Below, one piece after another: positions 7,759-15,717 of a DNA stretch of 64,000 bases. The position numbers were made by a program, and so were the translations under genes. Each line of letters begins with the position of its first letter. The first letter of the stretch is position 1. The notes beneath the pieces were generated by a model, which saw only the letters and a list, made by a program, of their open reading frames with translations, was not told the DNA's origin and searched no databases. Source of the DNA: Austwickia sp. (lineage in GTDB: Bacteria; Actinomycetota; Actinomycetes; Actinomycetales; Dermatophilaceae); NCBI GenBank assembly GCA_016711265.1, contig JADJTI010000005.1, forward strand, positions 310,001 through 374,000, written 5' to 3'.

Positions 7759-8721
7759 ATGTCGAGGCGTTCCGTTGACGTACCCGCCCTGGTGGAGGCT
7801 GCCCGGGCGGGCTCTCCGCGAGCCGTCGCCCGGCTGATCTCCCTGGTCGAGGACGCCAGTCCGGCCCTGCGCGAGGTGATGGCAGCCCTGGCCCCCCACT
7901 CCGGCCACGCCCACATCATCGGGATCACCGGCAGCCCGGGTGTCGGCAAGTCGACGTCTACGAACGCCCTGGTCGCCGGGTTCCGCCGGCAGGGCAAGCG
8001 AGTGGGGGTCCTGGCGGTCGACCCGTCCTCGCCGTTCTCCGGGGGGGCGCTGCTCGGAGACCGGGTCCGGATGCAGGATCACGCCCTGGACCCGGAGGTC
8101 TACATTCGCTCGATGGCCTCCCGCGGTCACCTGGGAGGGTTGTCCTGGTCGACGCCCCAGGCGTTGCGCGTGCTGGACGCCGCGGGCTGCGACGTCGTGC
8201 TCGTCGAGACCGTCGGGGTCGGCCAGAGTGAGGTCGAGATCGTCGGCATGGCGGACACCACGATCGTGTTGCTCGCCCCCGGGATGGGGGACGGCATCCA
8301 GGCCGCCAAGGCGGGCATTCTGGAGATCGGCGACATCTTCGTGGTCAACAAGGCCGATCGGGACGGCGCCGATGCCACCGTGCGCGATATCCGACACATG
8401 ATCTCCCTCGGCGACCGCAGCGGGGGAGAAGCGCAATGGCGGCCCCCGGTGATGAAGACCGTCGCCGCCGAGTTCCAGGGGATCGATGAGGTCCTCGAGG
8501 CTATCGATGGTCACTACGCCTGGATGACCGAGCACGGCGAGCTGCACCGCCGCCGTCGGCGTCGCGCCGCCGACGAGATCGAGTCGATCACGCTGGCCGT
8601 CCTGCGCGCGCGGATGGGAGACTTGCGCGCGGGGCACAACATCGAAGACCTCGCCGAACTGGTGGCCGAGGGAACGACCGACCCCTACACCGCAGCCGAC
8701 AAGATCCTGTCAGTTCTCTGA
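7759..8721 (+). CDS. meaB: MeaB-type G3E GTPase, acyl-CoA mutase chaperone
   Basis: Metallochaperone GTPase that gates adenosylcobalamin delivery to and protects B12-dependent acyl-CoA mutases. The 320-residue protein carries Walker A GSPGVGKS (58-65), VDPSSPFSGGALLGDRVRM, ETVGVGQSEVEI and the guanine-specificity motif NKAD. The start is fixed by AAGGAGAGG 6 bases before the ATG. It precedes the MarR gene by 14 bases and the mutase gene by a few hundred, so its client is most likely the mutase at 9387 rather than a distant methylmalonyl-CoA mutase. That pairing is inferred from position. Confidence 0.92.
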   Translation: MSRRSVDVPALVEAARAGSPRAVARLISLVEDASPALREVMAALAPHSGHAHIIGITGSPGVGKSTSTNALVAGFRRQGKRVGVLAVDPSSPFSGGALLGDRVRMQDHALDPEVYIRSMASRGHLGGLSWSTPQALRVLDAAGCDVVLVETVGVGQSEVEIVGMADTTIVLLAPGMGDGIQAAKAGILEIGDIFVVNKADRDGADATVRDIRHMISLGDRSGGEAQWRPPVMKTVAAEFQGIDEVLEAIDGHYAWMTEHGELHRRRRRRAADEIESITLAVLRARMGDLRAGHNIEDLAELVAEGTTDPYTAADKILSVL

Positions 8722-8735
8722 GGCTGCGAGGATCC

Positions 8736-9245
8736 GTGTCGTTCCCGTTCGACCCGATCCGCAGGGCAGCGCTGCTGTGGCAGCGCGCCTGGGGTGACCA
8801 CTCCCAGTCTCAGGCGATGGCCACGGCAACCTCGATCATGCGTGTCCAGCAGCTGTTGTTGTCTCGGTTCGACGCGATGCTCAGCGACTACGGTCTGACG
8901 TTCTCCCGCTACGAGGCGCTGGTCCTGCTGAGCTTCAGCCGGGACGGTCGGCTGCCGATGAGCCTGCTGGGCGCCCGTTTGATGGTGCACCCGACCAGTG
9001 CCACGCACACGGTGCAGCGGCTGGAAGCCCAGGGCTTCGTGGCCCGAACACCGAACCCGCAGGACGGCCGTGGAACCTTGGCGGAGATCACCCCCGCGGG
9101 TCGTCAGGTGCTGCACGAGGCCACGCAGGCCCTCGTCGCGGACGGCTTCGGGCTCGGCTGCCTGAGCGAGGACGAGAACGGCCAGTTGTATCGCCTGCTT
9201 GAAACAGTCCGCCGGACCGCCGGGGACTTCGAGGAGCCCGCCTGA
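8736..9245 (+). CDS. MarR-family transcriptional regulator
   Basis: 169-residue winged-helix regulator. The family layout is visible: an N-terminal dimerisation helix, LTFSRYEALVLLSFSRDGRLPMSLLGARLMVHPTSATHTVQRLEAQGFV as the helix-turn-helix, and a wing RTPNPQDGRGTLAEITPAG. It starts at a GTG 14 bases after the meaB stop, with GCGAGGA before it, so the two are co-transcribed. A perfect 24-bp palindrome lies 108 bases downstream, in front of the mutase gene, and is the obvious candidate binding site. MarR proteins often sense acyl or aromatic CoA and small acids; the ligand here is unknown. Confidence 0.9.
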   Translation: MSFPFDPIRRAALLWQRAWGDHSQSQAMATATSIMRVQQLLLSRFDAMLSDYGLTFSRYEALVLLSFSRDGRLPMSLLGARLMVHPTSATHTVQRLEAQGFVARTPNPQDGRGTLAEITPAGRQVLHEATQALVADGFGLGCLSEDENGQLYRLLETVRRTAGDFEEPA

Positions 9246-9353
9246 CGGCGTACCTCGCTGCTGGCAACGAAACCGGCCACCCGGGGCGACCGTTCGGCGT
9301 TCGGTCGCGGGGTCTGGGCGATCTGCGGGCGCGGAGGGAGCCGTATCCCTTCC

Positions 9354-9377
9354 AGATACTAGGACGTCCTAGTATCT
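9354..9377. promoter_or_regulatory. Perfect 24-bp palindromic operator before the mutase gene
   Basis: The half-site AGATACTAGGAC is followed directly by its exact reverse complement, with the centre at 9365/9366. The right arm contains TAGTAT (9370-9375), a good -10 hexamer, so a bound protein would occlude the promoter of the gene starting at 9387. Length and symmetry fit a MarR or TetR operator; the adjacent MarR is the likely ligand. Confidence 0.7.
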
Positions 9378-9386
9378 TCGGCTGGT

Positions 9387-11144
9387 ATGACGATGATCGA
9401 CGAGCCCCACGCGCGCACGGCCGACACGCTCTCTGGACGCCAGCGGTGGCAGCAGCGGTACGACGCCGCTGTCGCCAAGGGCCAGGTCAAGAACCGCGAC
9501 TTCACCACCCTGTCCTTCATGGAACTGGACCCGGTCTACGGGCCGACACAACAGCAAGAGGACGCCGACCCGCAGTTCGACCGCATCGGCTGGCCGGGGG
9601 AGTTCCCCTTTACCCGGGGTCTGTACGCGACCGGCTACCGGGGCCGCCCCTGGACCATCCGTCAGTTCGCCGGGTTCGGAAACGCCAAGCAGACCAACGA
9701 GCGGTACAAGATGATCCTGGGCCGGGGCGGCGGCGGGCTGTCCGTGGCGTTCGACATGCCGACCCTGATGGGCCGCGACAGCAACGACCCGATGAGCCTG
9801 GGCGAGGTGGGCCACTGCGGCGTCGCCATCGACTCCGCCCTCGACATGGACACGCTGTTCAGTGACATCCCGCTCGGGGACGTCACGACGTCGATGACCA
9901 TCAGCGGCCCCGCCGTGCCGGCGTTCTGCATGTACCTGGTGGCGGCCGAGCGCCAGGGGGTGGACTTCCGCACCCTGAACGGCACACTCCAGACCGACAT
10001 CTTCAAGGAGTACATCGCGCAGAAGGAGTGGCTGTTCGCGCCGGAGCCGCACCTGCGCCTGATCGGTGACCTGATGGAGTTCTGCAGCCAGAACATCCCC
10101 GATTACAAGCCGTTGTCGGTGTCGGGCTATCACATCCGCGAAGCCGGGTCGACGGCCGCCCAGGAACTCGCCTTCACCCTCGCCGACGGGTTCGGGTACG
10201 TCGAGCTCGGGCTGTCCCGCGGGCTTGATGTCAACGTGTTCGCCCCCGGCCTGAGCTTCTTCTTCGACAGCCACATCGACTTCTTCGAGGAGATCGCCAA
10301 GTTCCGGGCCGCCCGCCGGATCTGGGCCCGCTGGATGCGCGACGTGTACGGCGCCACCAGCGAGAAGGCCCAGTGGCTGCGGTTCCACACCCAGACCGCC
10401 GGGGTCTCGCTGACAGCTCAGCAGCCCCTGAACAACGTCGTCCGGACGGCGGTGGAAGCGCTCGCCGCGGTGCTCGGCGGGACCAACTCGCTGCACACCA
10501 ACTCCCTCGACGAGACGCTGGCGCTGCCGACCGACCAAGCGGCCGAGGTGGCGCTGCGGACCCAGCAGGTCCTGATGGAGGAGACCGGGGTGACCAACGT
10601 CGCCGACCCGTTGGGCGGCAGTTGGTACGTCGAAGCCCTCACCGACAAGATCGAGGCCGAAGCCGAGGCCATCTTCGCCCAGATCAAGGACCTGGGTGAG
10701 CGCGGTCGCGAGCGCGACGCCACCGGTGCGGCCATCCACCCGATCGGGCCGATGACGTCGGGAATCCTGCGCGGCATCGAGGACGGCTGGTTCACGATGT
10801 TGATGGCTGACGCCGCCTTCGAGTACCAACTGGCCGTCGAACAGGGCACCAAGCGGGTCGTGGGGGTCAACTGCCTCACCGAGTCGCTGTCCTCGGAGCT
10901 GGAGATCCTGCGGGTCAGCCACGAGGTCGAGCGTGACCAGATCAACGAGCTCAACCAGCGGACCGCCGGTCGTGACCAGGCCACCGTCGACGCCGCCATC
11001 GAGGCGATGGTGCAGGTGAGCCGGACCAGCGACAACATGATCCCGGCCATGCTCGACGCCGTCCGCGCCGAGGCCACGATGGGCGAGATCTGCAACGCCC
11101 TGCGCGCCGAATGGGGCGTCTACCGGGAGCCGGCGCGCTTCTGA
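9387..11144 (+). CDS. icmA: Isobutyryl-CoA mutase large subunit (B12-dependent)
   Basis: Adenosylcobalamin-dependent isomerase interconverting isobutyryl-CoA and n-butyryl-CoA. The 585 residues cover only the substrate-binding barrel; the B12-binding domain is absent and must come from a separate small subunit not in this window. Specificity residues are readable: Phe94 in TIRQF and Gln212 in AQKEWLF have the 118-residue spacing of Tyr89/Arg207 in methylmalonyl-CoA mutase and of Phe80/Gln198 in isobutyryl-CoA mutase, so the identities match the latter. The C-terminus EWGVYREPARF also matches that subfamily. It lies downstream of meaB and marR and is probably controlled through the palindrome just upstream. 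It links butyryl-CoA from Ccr to valine-type acyl-CoA. Confidence 0.88.
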   Translation: MTMIDEPHARTADTLSGRQRWQQRYDAAVAKGQVKNRDFTTLSFMELDPVYGPTQQQEDADPQFDRIGWPGEFPFTRGLYATGYRGRPWTIRQFAGFGNAKQTNERYKMILGRGGGGLSVAFDMPTLMGRDSNDPMSLGEVGHCGVAIDSALDMDTLFSDIPLGDVTTSMTISGPAVPAFCMYLVAAERQGVDFRTLNGTLQTDIFKEYIAQKEWLFAPEPHLRLIGDLMEFCSQNIPDYKPLSVSGYHIREAGSTAAQELAFTLADGFGYVELGLSRGLDVNVFAPGLSFFFDSHIDFFEEIAKFRAARRIWARWMRDVYGATSEKAQWLRFHTQTAGVSLTAQQPLNNVVRTAVEALAAVLGGTNSLHTNSLDETLALPTDQAAEVALRTQQVLMEETGVTNVADPLGGSWYVEALTDKIEAEAEAIFAQIKDLGERGRERDATGAAIHPIGPMTSGILRGIEDGWFTMLMADAAFEYQLAVEQGTKRVVGVNCLTESLSSELEILRVSHEVERDQINELNQRTAGRDQATVDAAIEAMVQVSRTSDNMIPAMLDAVRAEATMGEICNALRAEWGVYREPARF

Positions 11145-11157
11145 GGTCCCGAACCGC

Positions 11158-11189
11158 GGGCGGGTGGACGGGCCGCCGTCCACCCGCCC
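11158..11189 (+). terminator. Hairpin after the mutase gene
   Basis: Perfect 14-bp arms (11158-11171 and 11176-11189) with loop GCCG begin 13 bases after the stop codon. No T-run follows. Confidence 0.65.
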
Positions 11190-11233
11190 CGCACGGTTTC
11201 CCTCCGGTGCGCGCTATGGACGACAATGCGGCC

Positions 11234-12154
11234 ATGACGAAACCCCCCACGCCTTCCGGAGCCCTGCGCGGCGCCGTGGACCTGTCCTCCCTGGGTAGCC
11301 CCCCGGCGTCCGCGTCGGGTGCCGCCGTGGCCGGTGAGGTCCTCATCACGGGAACTGACGCGGCGTTCCAGGAGATCGTCCTGGCCACCCGCGAGGTCGC
11401 CGCCCTGGTGGTGCTGTGGTCGAGCCGGCACCCCGAAACCCGCGGCGCCATCGACAACGCGGTCGCGGTCGCGGGGACCATGGACGGCCGTCTGCAGGTC
11501 GTCGAGGTCGATGTCGAGACCAACCCCGGTGTGGCCGGGGCCTTCCAGGTGCAGCAGATCCCGATGACCATGGGGTTGGTCGCCGGCCAACCGTTGCCGC
11601 TGTTCGCCGGTGTTTCCGCGCCCGAGCAGATCAAGCCCGTGGTGGAGGAGCTCCTGCGGGTCGCTGCGCAGCACGGCGTCACCGGCCGGGTGACCGGTAC
11701 CGGGGCGGGGGGCGGCCCCGATGGTGACGAGCCGCCGCCGCTGCCACCGCTGCATCAGGAGGCCTACGACGCCATCGAGCGCGGCGACCTGAAAGGTGCC
11801 GAGGCGGCGTACCAGAAAGCACTGGCGGACAGCCCCGGAGATGAGGACGCCCGGATCGGCCTGGCGCAGGTGCAGCTGCTCGCCCGGACCGCGTCGGTCG
11901 ACCTGGCCGCCGCGCGGGCCGCGGCGGCCGCCGACCCCGACGATGTCGAGGCCCAGATCGTGGTGGCCGATCTGGACCTGCTGGGCGGGCACATCGAGGA
12001 CGCCTTCACCCGCCTCATCGACCTGGTACGGCGTACCACCGGGGATGAGCGCGAGCGCGCCCGCAAACACCTGGTCGAGCTGTTCGACGTGACGGGTGCC
12101 CAGGACGAGCGGGTCGTCAAGGCCCGCCGCGCCCTGATGAGTGCCTTGTTCTGA
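11234..12154 (+). CDS. Thioredoxin-fold/TPR co-chaperone-like protein (CnoX/YbbN type)
   Basis: 306-residue protein with a thioredoxin-like domain (about residues 40-145: FQEIVLATREVAALVVLWSSRHPETR...VDVETNPGVAGAFQVQQIPMTMGLVAGQPL) followed by tetratricopeptide-like helices (residues 170-300). The usual CXXC is absent: the active-site position reads WSSRHPET, so it cannot act as a disulfide reductase. The cis-proline loop (QQIPM) is kept. Related proteins (CnoX, formerly YbbN) hold unfolded clients for chaperones. I chose the ATG at 11234 because GACAAT stands 6 bases upstream and there is no ribosome site; an ATG at 11216 is in frame. Function is by family resemblance only. Confidence 0.82.
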   Translation: MTKPPTPSGALRGAVDLSSLGSPPASASGAAVAGEVLITGTDAAFQEIVLATREVAALVVLWSSRHPETRGAIDNAVAVAGTMDGRLQVVEVDVETNPGVAGAFQVQQIPMTMGLVAGQPLPLFAGVSAPEQIKPVVEELLRVAAQHGVTGRVTGTGAGGGPDGDEPPPLPPLHQEAYDAIERGDLKGAEAAYQKALADSPGDEDARIGLAQVQLLARTASVDLAAARAAAAADPDDVEAQIVVADLDLLGGHIEDAFTRLIDLVRRTTGDERERARKHLVELFDVTGAQDERVVKARRALMSALF

Positions 12155-12187
12155 GGCGTGCGGCCTGCCGCGTCGCGTCGCCGCAGC

Positions 12188-13000
12188 TCACGGTGCGGCC
12201 GACGGCCCTCGCGCCGCGGCGATCGCGGTCCGCAGGTCGGTCAGGGTGAACGTCGCCACGGCCCTGGTCGTCCTCGGCCAGACCTGCGTGGCGATGTCCC
12301 CGTGGACCGCGAACATGCCGACGATCCGGTGCGCGTTCCCCCTCGGCACCGGCTGGAGCATGAGCAGCAGCCGGTCCGGGAGAGTGCGCACAGCGGCCAG
12401 CTCGGTGGTGGTGTACGGCGTCGATGGGGTGACCGTGAACGGTTGCGGGAGGCTCCCGCGTAGCTGGGTGCGGACCCTCGCGACCGCGTACGTCGGCGGG
12501 TTGCCCGGCGCGGACACGGTGACGCCGGCCCCGTCGACGATGACGATGGCCTGCCAGTGGGCGGAGGTGATCGCCCAGGTCAGCTGCGGGACTCCCCAGG
12601 ACTCCGAGGAGGACGCTGTAGCCAGATCCTGGGCTTTCTCCTGTCCTGGAGCCGCGCTCCGGGCCGCCTGAGCCCGCTCGTGCGCGGAGCCGCCGGCCCC
12701 GCTGGACGCCACGCCCGCCGCGGCGGGCGCATCCTGCGCGTTCTGGGTGCTGCCGGCACTGTGCGGCAGCCGGGCAATCCCTAGCGCCAGCGCCGGCACC
12801 GCCACGAACAGCAGCGCCACGACGACAGCCAGCAGCGGATGTTGCCGACGCCGAGGTGTCGGAGCGACGCCGTGGCCGGCGATGGTCGACCACGCCGGGG
12901 GCGGGCCGGCGTCGCGTTGCCGCTCATACTCGGTACGCAGCGCCTCGGCGAGCCGATCGGGGATCTGCCCTCCATGGTCGGCGCCCTGCCGCGGTGTCAT
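12188..13000 (-). CDS. Single-pass membrane protein, putative anti-sigma partner
   Basis: Unrecognised 270-residue protein. It has a cytoplasmic N-terminus of about 55 residues, one membrane helix (LLAVVVALLFVAVPALALGI) and a long Ala/Ser/Gly-rich outer linker leading to a folded outer domain. Its ATG overlaps the stop of the upstream sigma-factor gene by 4 bases (ATGA), a layout typical of ECF sigma factors and their membrane anti-sigma factors. However, the HxxxCxxC zinc motif of the common anti-sigma domain is missing: the N-terminal part has no Cys. The regulatory role is therefore inferred from context. The 3' end converges on the CnoX-like gene with a 33-base gap. Confidence 0.7.
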   Translation of the reverse strand: MTPRQGADHGGQIPDRLAEALRTEYERQRDAGPPPAWSTIAGHGVAPTPRRRQHPLLAVVVALLFVAVPALALGIARLPHSAGSTQNAQDAPAAAGVASSGAGGSAHERAQAARSAAPGQEKAQDLATASSSESWGVPQLTWAITSAHWQAIVIVDGAGVTVSAPGNPPTYAVARVRTQLRGSLPQPFTVTPSTPYTTTELAAVRTLPDRLLLMLQPVPRGNAHRIVGMFAVHGDIATQVWPRTTRAVATFTLTDLRTAIAAARGPSAAP

Positions 13001-13515
13001 CGACCCACCTCCCGGTGACGTTCGACGTTCGGCTGATCGGCGTCCGCGGCGCGAGCTGCGTCCCGGGCCCGGGAGAGCCGGCTCTTGACCGTGCCCGGCG
13101 CGACGCCGAGCTCGGCAGCGATCTCCTCCACCGACATGCCTAGCCCGTGGTGAAGGACGAGGACTTCGCGGTGCGGCATCGACAGGCCGCGCAGCCAGTC
13201 CGCCACCTCGGCGCCCAGCTCGGGGCCTCGGGCGTCGCGTGGTTGCTGGGCGGCCACCAGGGGCAACGCCCGGGCGGCCACCCTCGCCCGCCGCCACCGC
13301 GAGGTGGCCATCCGCCGAGCCGTGGTGAACACCCACGCCTTCGGGTCGTCGTACGTGCGGATCCGGTCCCAGCGGGGGACCAGCTGCACGAATGCGTCCT
13401 GGGCCAGCTCCTCGGCCTCGGCGCGACTGCCCGTGAGCAACGCCAGCATGCCGATCACCCGGGGATAGGTCGCGGCGTAGAACTCCTCCAGCTCCCTGTC
13501 CCGATCGTCCTCCAC
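12997..13515 (-). CDS. RNA polymerase ECF sigma factor
   Basis: Alternative sigma factor of about 172 residues. Region 2 is FYAATYPRVIGMLALLTGSRAEAEELAQDAFVQL...DDPKAWVFTTARRMATSRWRR. Region 4 is PHREVLVLHHGLGMSVEEIAAELGVAPGTVKSRLSRARD. The GTG at 13515 is preferred because GACACT lies exactly 6 bases before it and the size is right; an ATG at 13575 would add 20 residues with no ribosome site. It is translationally coupled to the membrane protein that follows, its likely partner. The upstream gap to the phosphoglucomutase gene contains an unusual repeat block (13685-13810). Confidence 0.88.
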   Translation of the reverse strand: MEDDRDRELEEFYAATYPRVIGMLALLTGSRAEAEELAQDAFVQLVPRWDRIRTYDDPKAWVFTTARRMATSRWRRARVAARALPLVAAQQPRDARGPELGAEVADWLRGLSMPHREVLVLHHGLGMSVEEIAAELGVAPGTVKSRLSRARDAARAADADQPNVERHREVGR

Positions 13516-13684
13516 GGCACTAGTGTCCGCCGGCCGGAGCGAGATTCCGGTCAGGACGTCGCCGAACCCGGGCATGCGACGGCCGGTGGGGCGCTCGAGC
13601 GCGACGGCAGTGGATTCCACGCAGAGCCACACGCGGGTGCGGGCCGACCGGTTCCGGCGGTGTCCGTCACGCGAGGGTCGGGCC

Positions 13685-13810
13685 GCCTCGCCACCTGGTG
13701 CAGGTTGATCCGTCCTGGCGCATGCTGCAGCACGCACCCGGTCGGGCCACCCTGCACCCGGTCGGGCCACCCTGCACCCGGTCGGGCTAACCTGCACCCG
13801 GTGGCGAGGC
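13685..13810. repeat. Inverted repeat enclosing a 20-bp tandem repeat
   Basis: Arms 13685-13706 and 13789-13810 are 22-base inverted copies with one mismatch. Between them lie three tandem 20-bp units (13734-13753, 13754-13773, 13774-13793; unit GCACCCGGTCGGGCCACCCT, third copy with two changes) and a partial fourth that runs into the right arm. It sits between the phosphoglucomutase stop and the sigma-factor start, both on the minus strand. A large hairpin could act as terminator; the iterations suggest slippage-driven growth. No gene is seen in 13516-13821. Confidence 0.75.
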
Positions 13811-13821
13811 GCTGTGGCCGC

Positions 13822-15486
13822 TCAGCTTTGGAGCGCCGCGCTCACCACTTCGCGTGCCTCGGCCTGCACCTGGGCCAGATGCTCCGGGCCCTTGAACGAC
13901 TCGGCGTAGATCTTGTACACGTCCTCGGTGCCGGAGGGGCGGGCCGCGAACCAGGCGCTCTCGGTGGTGACCTTCAGCCCGCCGATCTTCGCGTCGTTGC
14001 CCGGAGCCTGCGTCAGCCGGGCCGTGATCGGCTCCCCGGCGAGGGTGTCAGCGGTGACCGCCTCAGGGGTCAGGGCCCCGAGCTTGGCCTTCTCCTCGCG
14101 GTTGGCCGGAGCGTCCACCCGCGCGTACGCCGGCGACCCGAACCGCTCCGTCAGCTCGGCGTAATGCATGCTGGGGCTCTGACCCGTTACGGCCTGGATC
14201 TCGGAGGCGAGCAGCGCCAGGATGATCCCGTCCTTGTCGGTGCTCCAGACCGAGCCGTCGCGGCGCAGGAAGGACGCGCCCGCGGACTCCTCGCCGCCGA
14301 ACGGTCCGGAACCGTCGAGCAGGCCGGGCACGAACCACTTGAACCCGACCGGCACCTCGACCAGCGTCCGCCCCAACGAGGCCGCGACCCGGTCGATCAT
14401 CGACGAGGACACCAGGGTCTTGCCGATGAAGCCGTTCGCCGGCCAATCCGGACGCGCCCCACCGAACAGGTAGTTGATGGCCACCGCCAGGTAGTGGTTG
14501 GGGTTCATCAGGCCCGCGTCCGGGGTTACGATCCCATGCCTGTCGGAATCGGCGTCGTTGCCGGTGGCGATCTGGTAGTCGTCCTTCATGGCGATCAGGC
14601 TGGCCATCGCCGACGGTGACGAGCAGTCCATCCGGATCTTGCCGTCCCAGTCCAGCGTCATGAACCGCCAGGTCGCATCGACCAGGGGGTTGACCACCGT
14701 CAGGTCGAGGCCGTGCCGTTCCCCGATCGCTCCCCAGTAGTCCACGCTGGCTCCGCCGAGCGGGTCGGCGCCGATCCGCACCCCGGCCGCCTTGATCGCG
14801 GCGAGGTCGACAACGTTGGGGAGGTCGTCGACGTACGTGCCGAGGAAGTCATAGGACTGCGCCGCCGCGCGGGCACGCTCGAACGACACCCGGCGTACGC
14901 CGTCCAACCCCGCCTTGATGTAGGCGTTCGCTCTGTCGGCGATCAGCTTCGTGGCGTCGGTGTCCGCGGGGCCACCATGGGGCGGGTTGTACTTGAAACC
15001 GCCATCGGAGGGCGGATTGTGTGAGGGGGTCACCACAATGCCGTCAGCCAGCCCGATGCCCGAGGGGAGATCGTCGACGCCCCGGATCTTGCCGCGGTTC
15101 GCCCGCAGGATCGCATGGCTGACGGCCGGGGTGGGAGTGAACCGATCGGCCGCATCGACCAGCACAGTGACGTCGTTGGCCACCAGCACCTCCAATGCGG
15201 ATACCCAGGCCGGCTCGGACAGGGCGTGCGTGTCGCGCCCGATGAACAGCGGGCCGTCAAAGCCCTGGGCCTTGCGGTAATCGCAGATCGCCTGGGTGGT
15301 CGCCAGGATGTGGTCCTCGTTGAAGGCGGTCTTCAGGCTCGATCCCCGGTGTCCGGACGTCCCGAACGCCACCTGCTGGTCGACGTTGTCGGGGTCCGGT
15401 TTCGCCGCGTAGTAGGCCGTGACCAGATGGGCCACATCGACCAGATCGGAGGGCAGGGCTACGGTGCCGGCGCGCGAGTCGTTCAT
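13822..15486 (-). CDS. pgm: Phosphoglucomutase (alpha-D-glucose phosphate-specific)
   Basis: Interconverts glucose 1-phosphate and glucose 6-phosphate, feeding the alpha-glucan genes downstream. The protein of about 554 residues has all active-site loops: the phosphoserine loop TPSHNPPSDGG, the Mg2+ loop GNDADSDRHG, the sugar-binding loop GEESAGAS and the phosphate-binding loop ARPSGTED near the C-terminus. FGTSGHRG near the start is also characteristic. ATG 15486 is preferred because CAGGAT lies 7 bases upstream; ATG 15495 is in frame. It is transcribed toward the sigma factor and separated from it by the repeat block. Confidence 0.94.
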   Translation of the reverse strand: MNDSRAGTVALPSDLVDVAHLVTAYYAAKPDPDNVDQQVAFGTSGHRGSSLKTAFNEDHILATTQAICDYRKAQGFDGPLFIGRDTHALSEPAWVSALEVLVANDVTVLVDAADRFTPTPAVSHAILRANRGKIRGVDDLPSGIGLADGIVVTPSHNPPSDGGFKYNPPHGGPADTDATKLIADRANAYIKAGLDGVRRVSFERARAAAQSYDFLGTYVDDLPNVVDLAAIKAAGVRIGADPLGGASVDYWGAIGERHGLDLTVVNPLVDATWRFMTLDWDGKIRMDCSSPSAMASLIAMKDDYQIATGNDADSDRHGIVTPDAGLMNPNHYLAVAINYLFGGARPDWPANGFIGKTLVSSSMIDRVAASLGRTLVEVPVGFKWFVPGLLDGSGPFGGEESAGASFLRRDGSVWSTDKDGIILALLASEIQAVTGQSPSMHYAELTERFGSPAYARVDAPANREEKAKLGALTPEAVTADTLAGEPITARLTQAPGNDAKIGGLKVTTESAWFAARPSGTEDVYKIYAESFKGPEHLAQVQAEAREVVSAALQS

Positions 15487-15717
15487 GAGGCCCATCCTGG
15501 CAGCCGATCCGCGACAACCGGGCCGTTGCCGGCGGGGCCTTTAGCGCCGGGAGCGAACCGACCCACCGCTGGCAGGGCGCCGGGAAACCCGGACGCCCGA
15601 CTGTGAGGACCGCGTGAGGAGCCCGTGTCTTTGGCGTGAGGAGGCCATCCCAGACTCATGTGTGGGGGGAAGCAGCCGGCCCAGTGATAAGCCCCGGGCC
15701 GAAGGAGAGGAACCGAG

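Noticed and set aside
6349..8637. 762-codon minus-strand frame opposite thiolase and meaB
   Set aside because: Spans two unrelated genes and their hairpin; composition typical of an antisense shadow.
9246..9386. Cobalamin riboswitch before the B12-dependent mutase
   Set aside because: The 140-base gap shows no recognisable B12-box or matching fold; the palindrome explains the regulation better.
9369..11183. 604-codon minus-strand frame opposite the mutase gene
   Set aside because: Antisense of a strongly conserved enzyme; no recognisable domain.
13734..13803. Possible CRISPR array
   Set aside because: Units are contiguous 20-bp direct repeats without spacers, and no cas genes are present.
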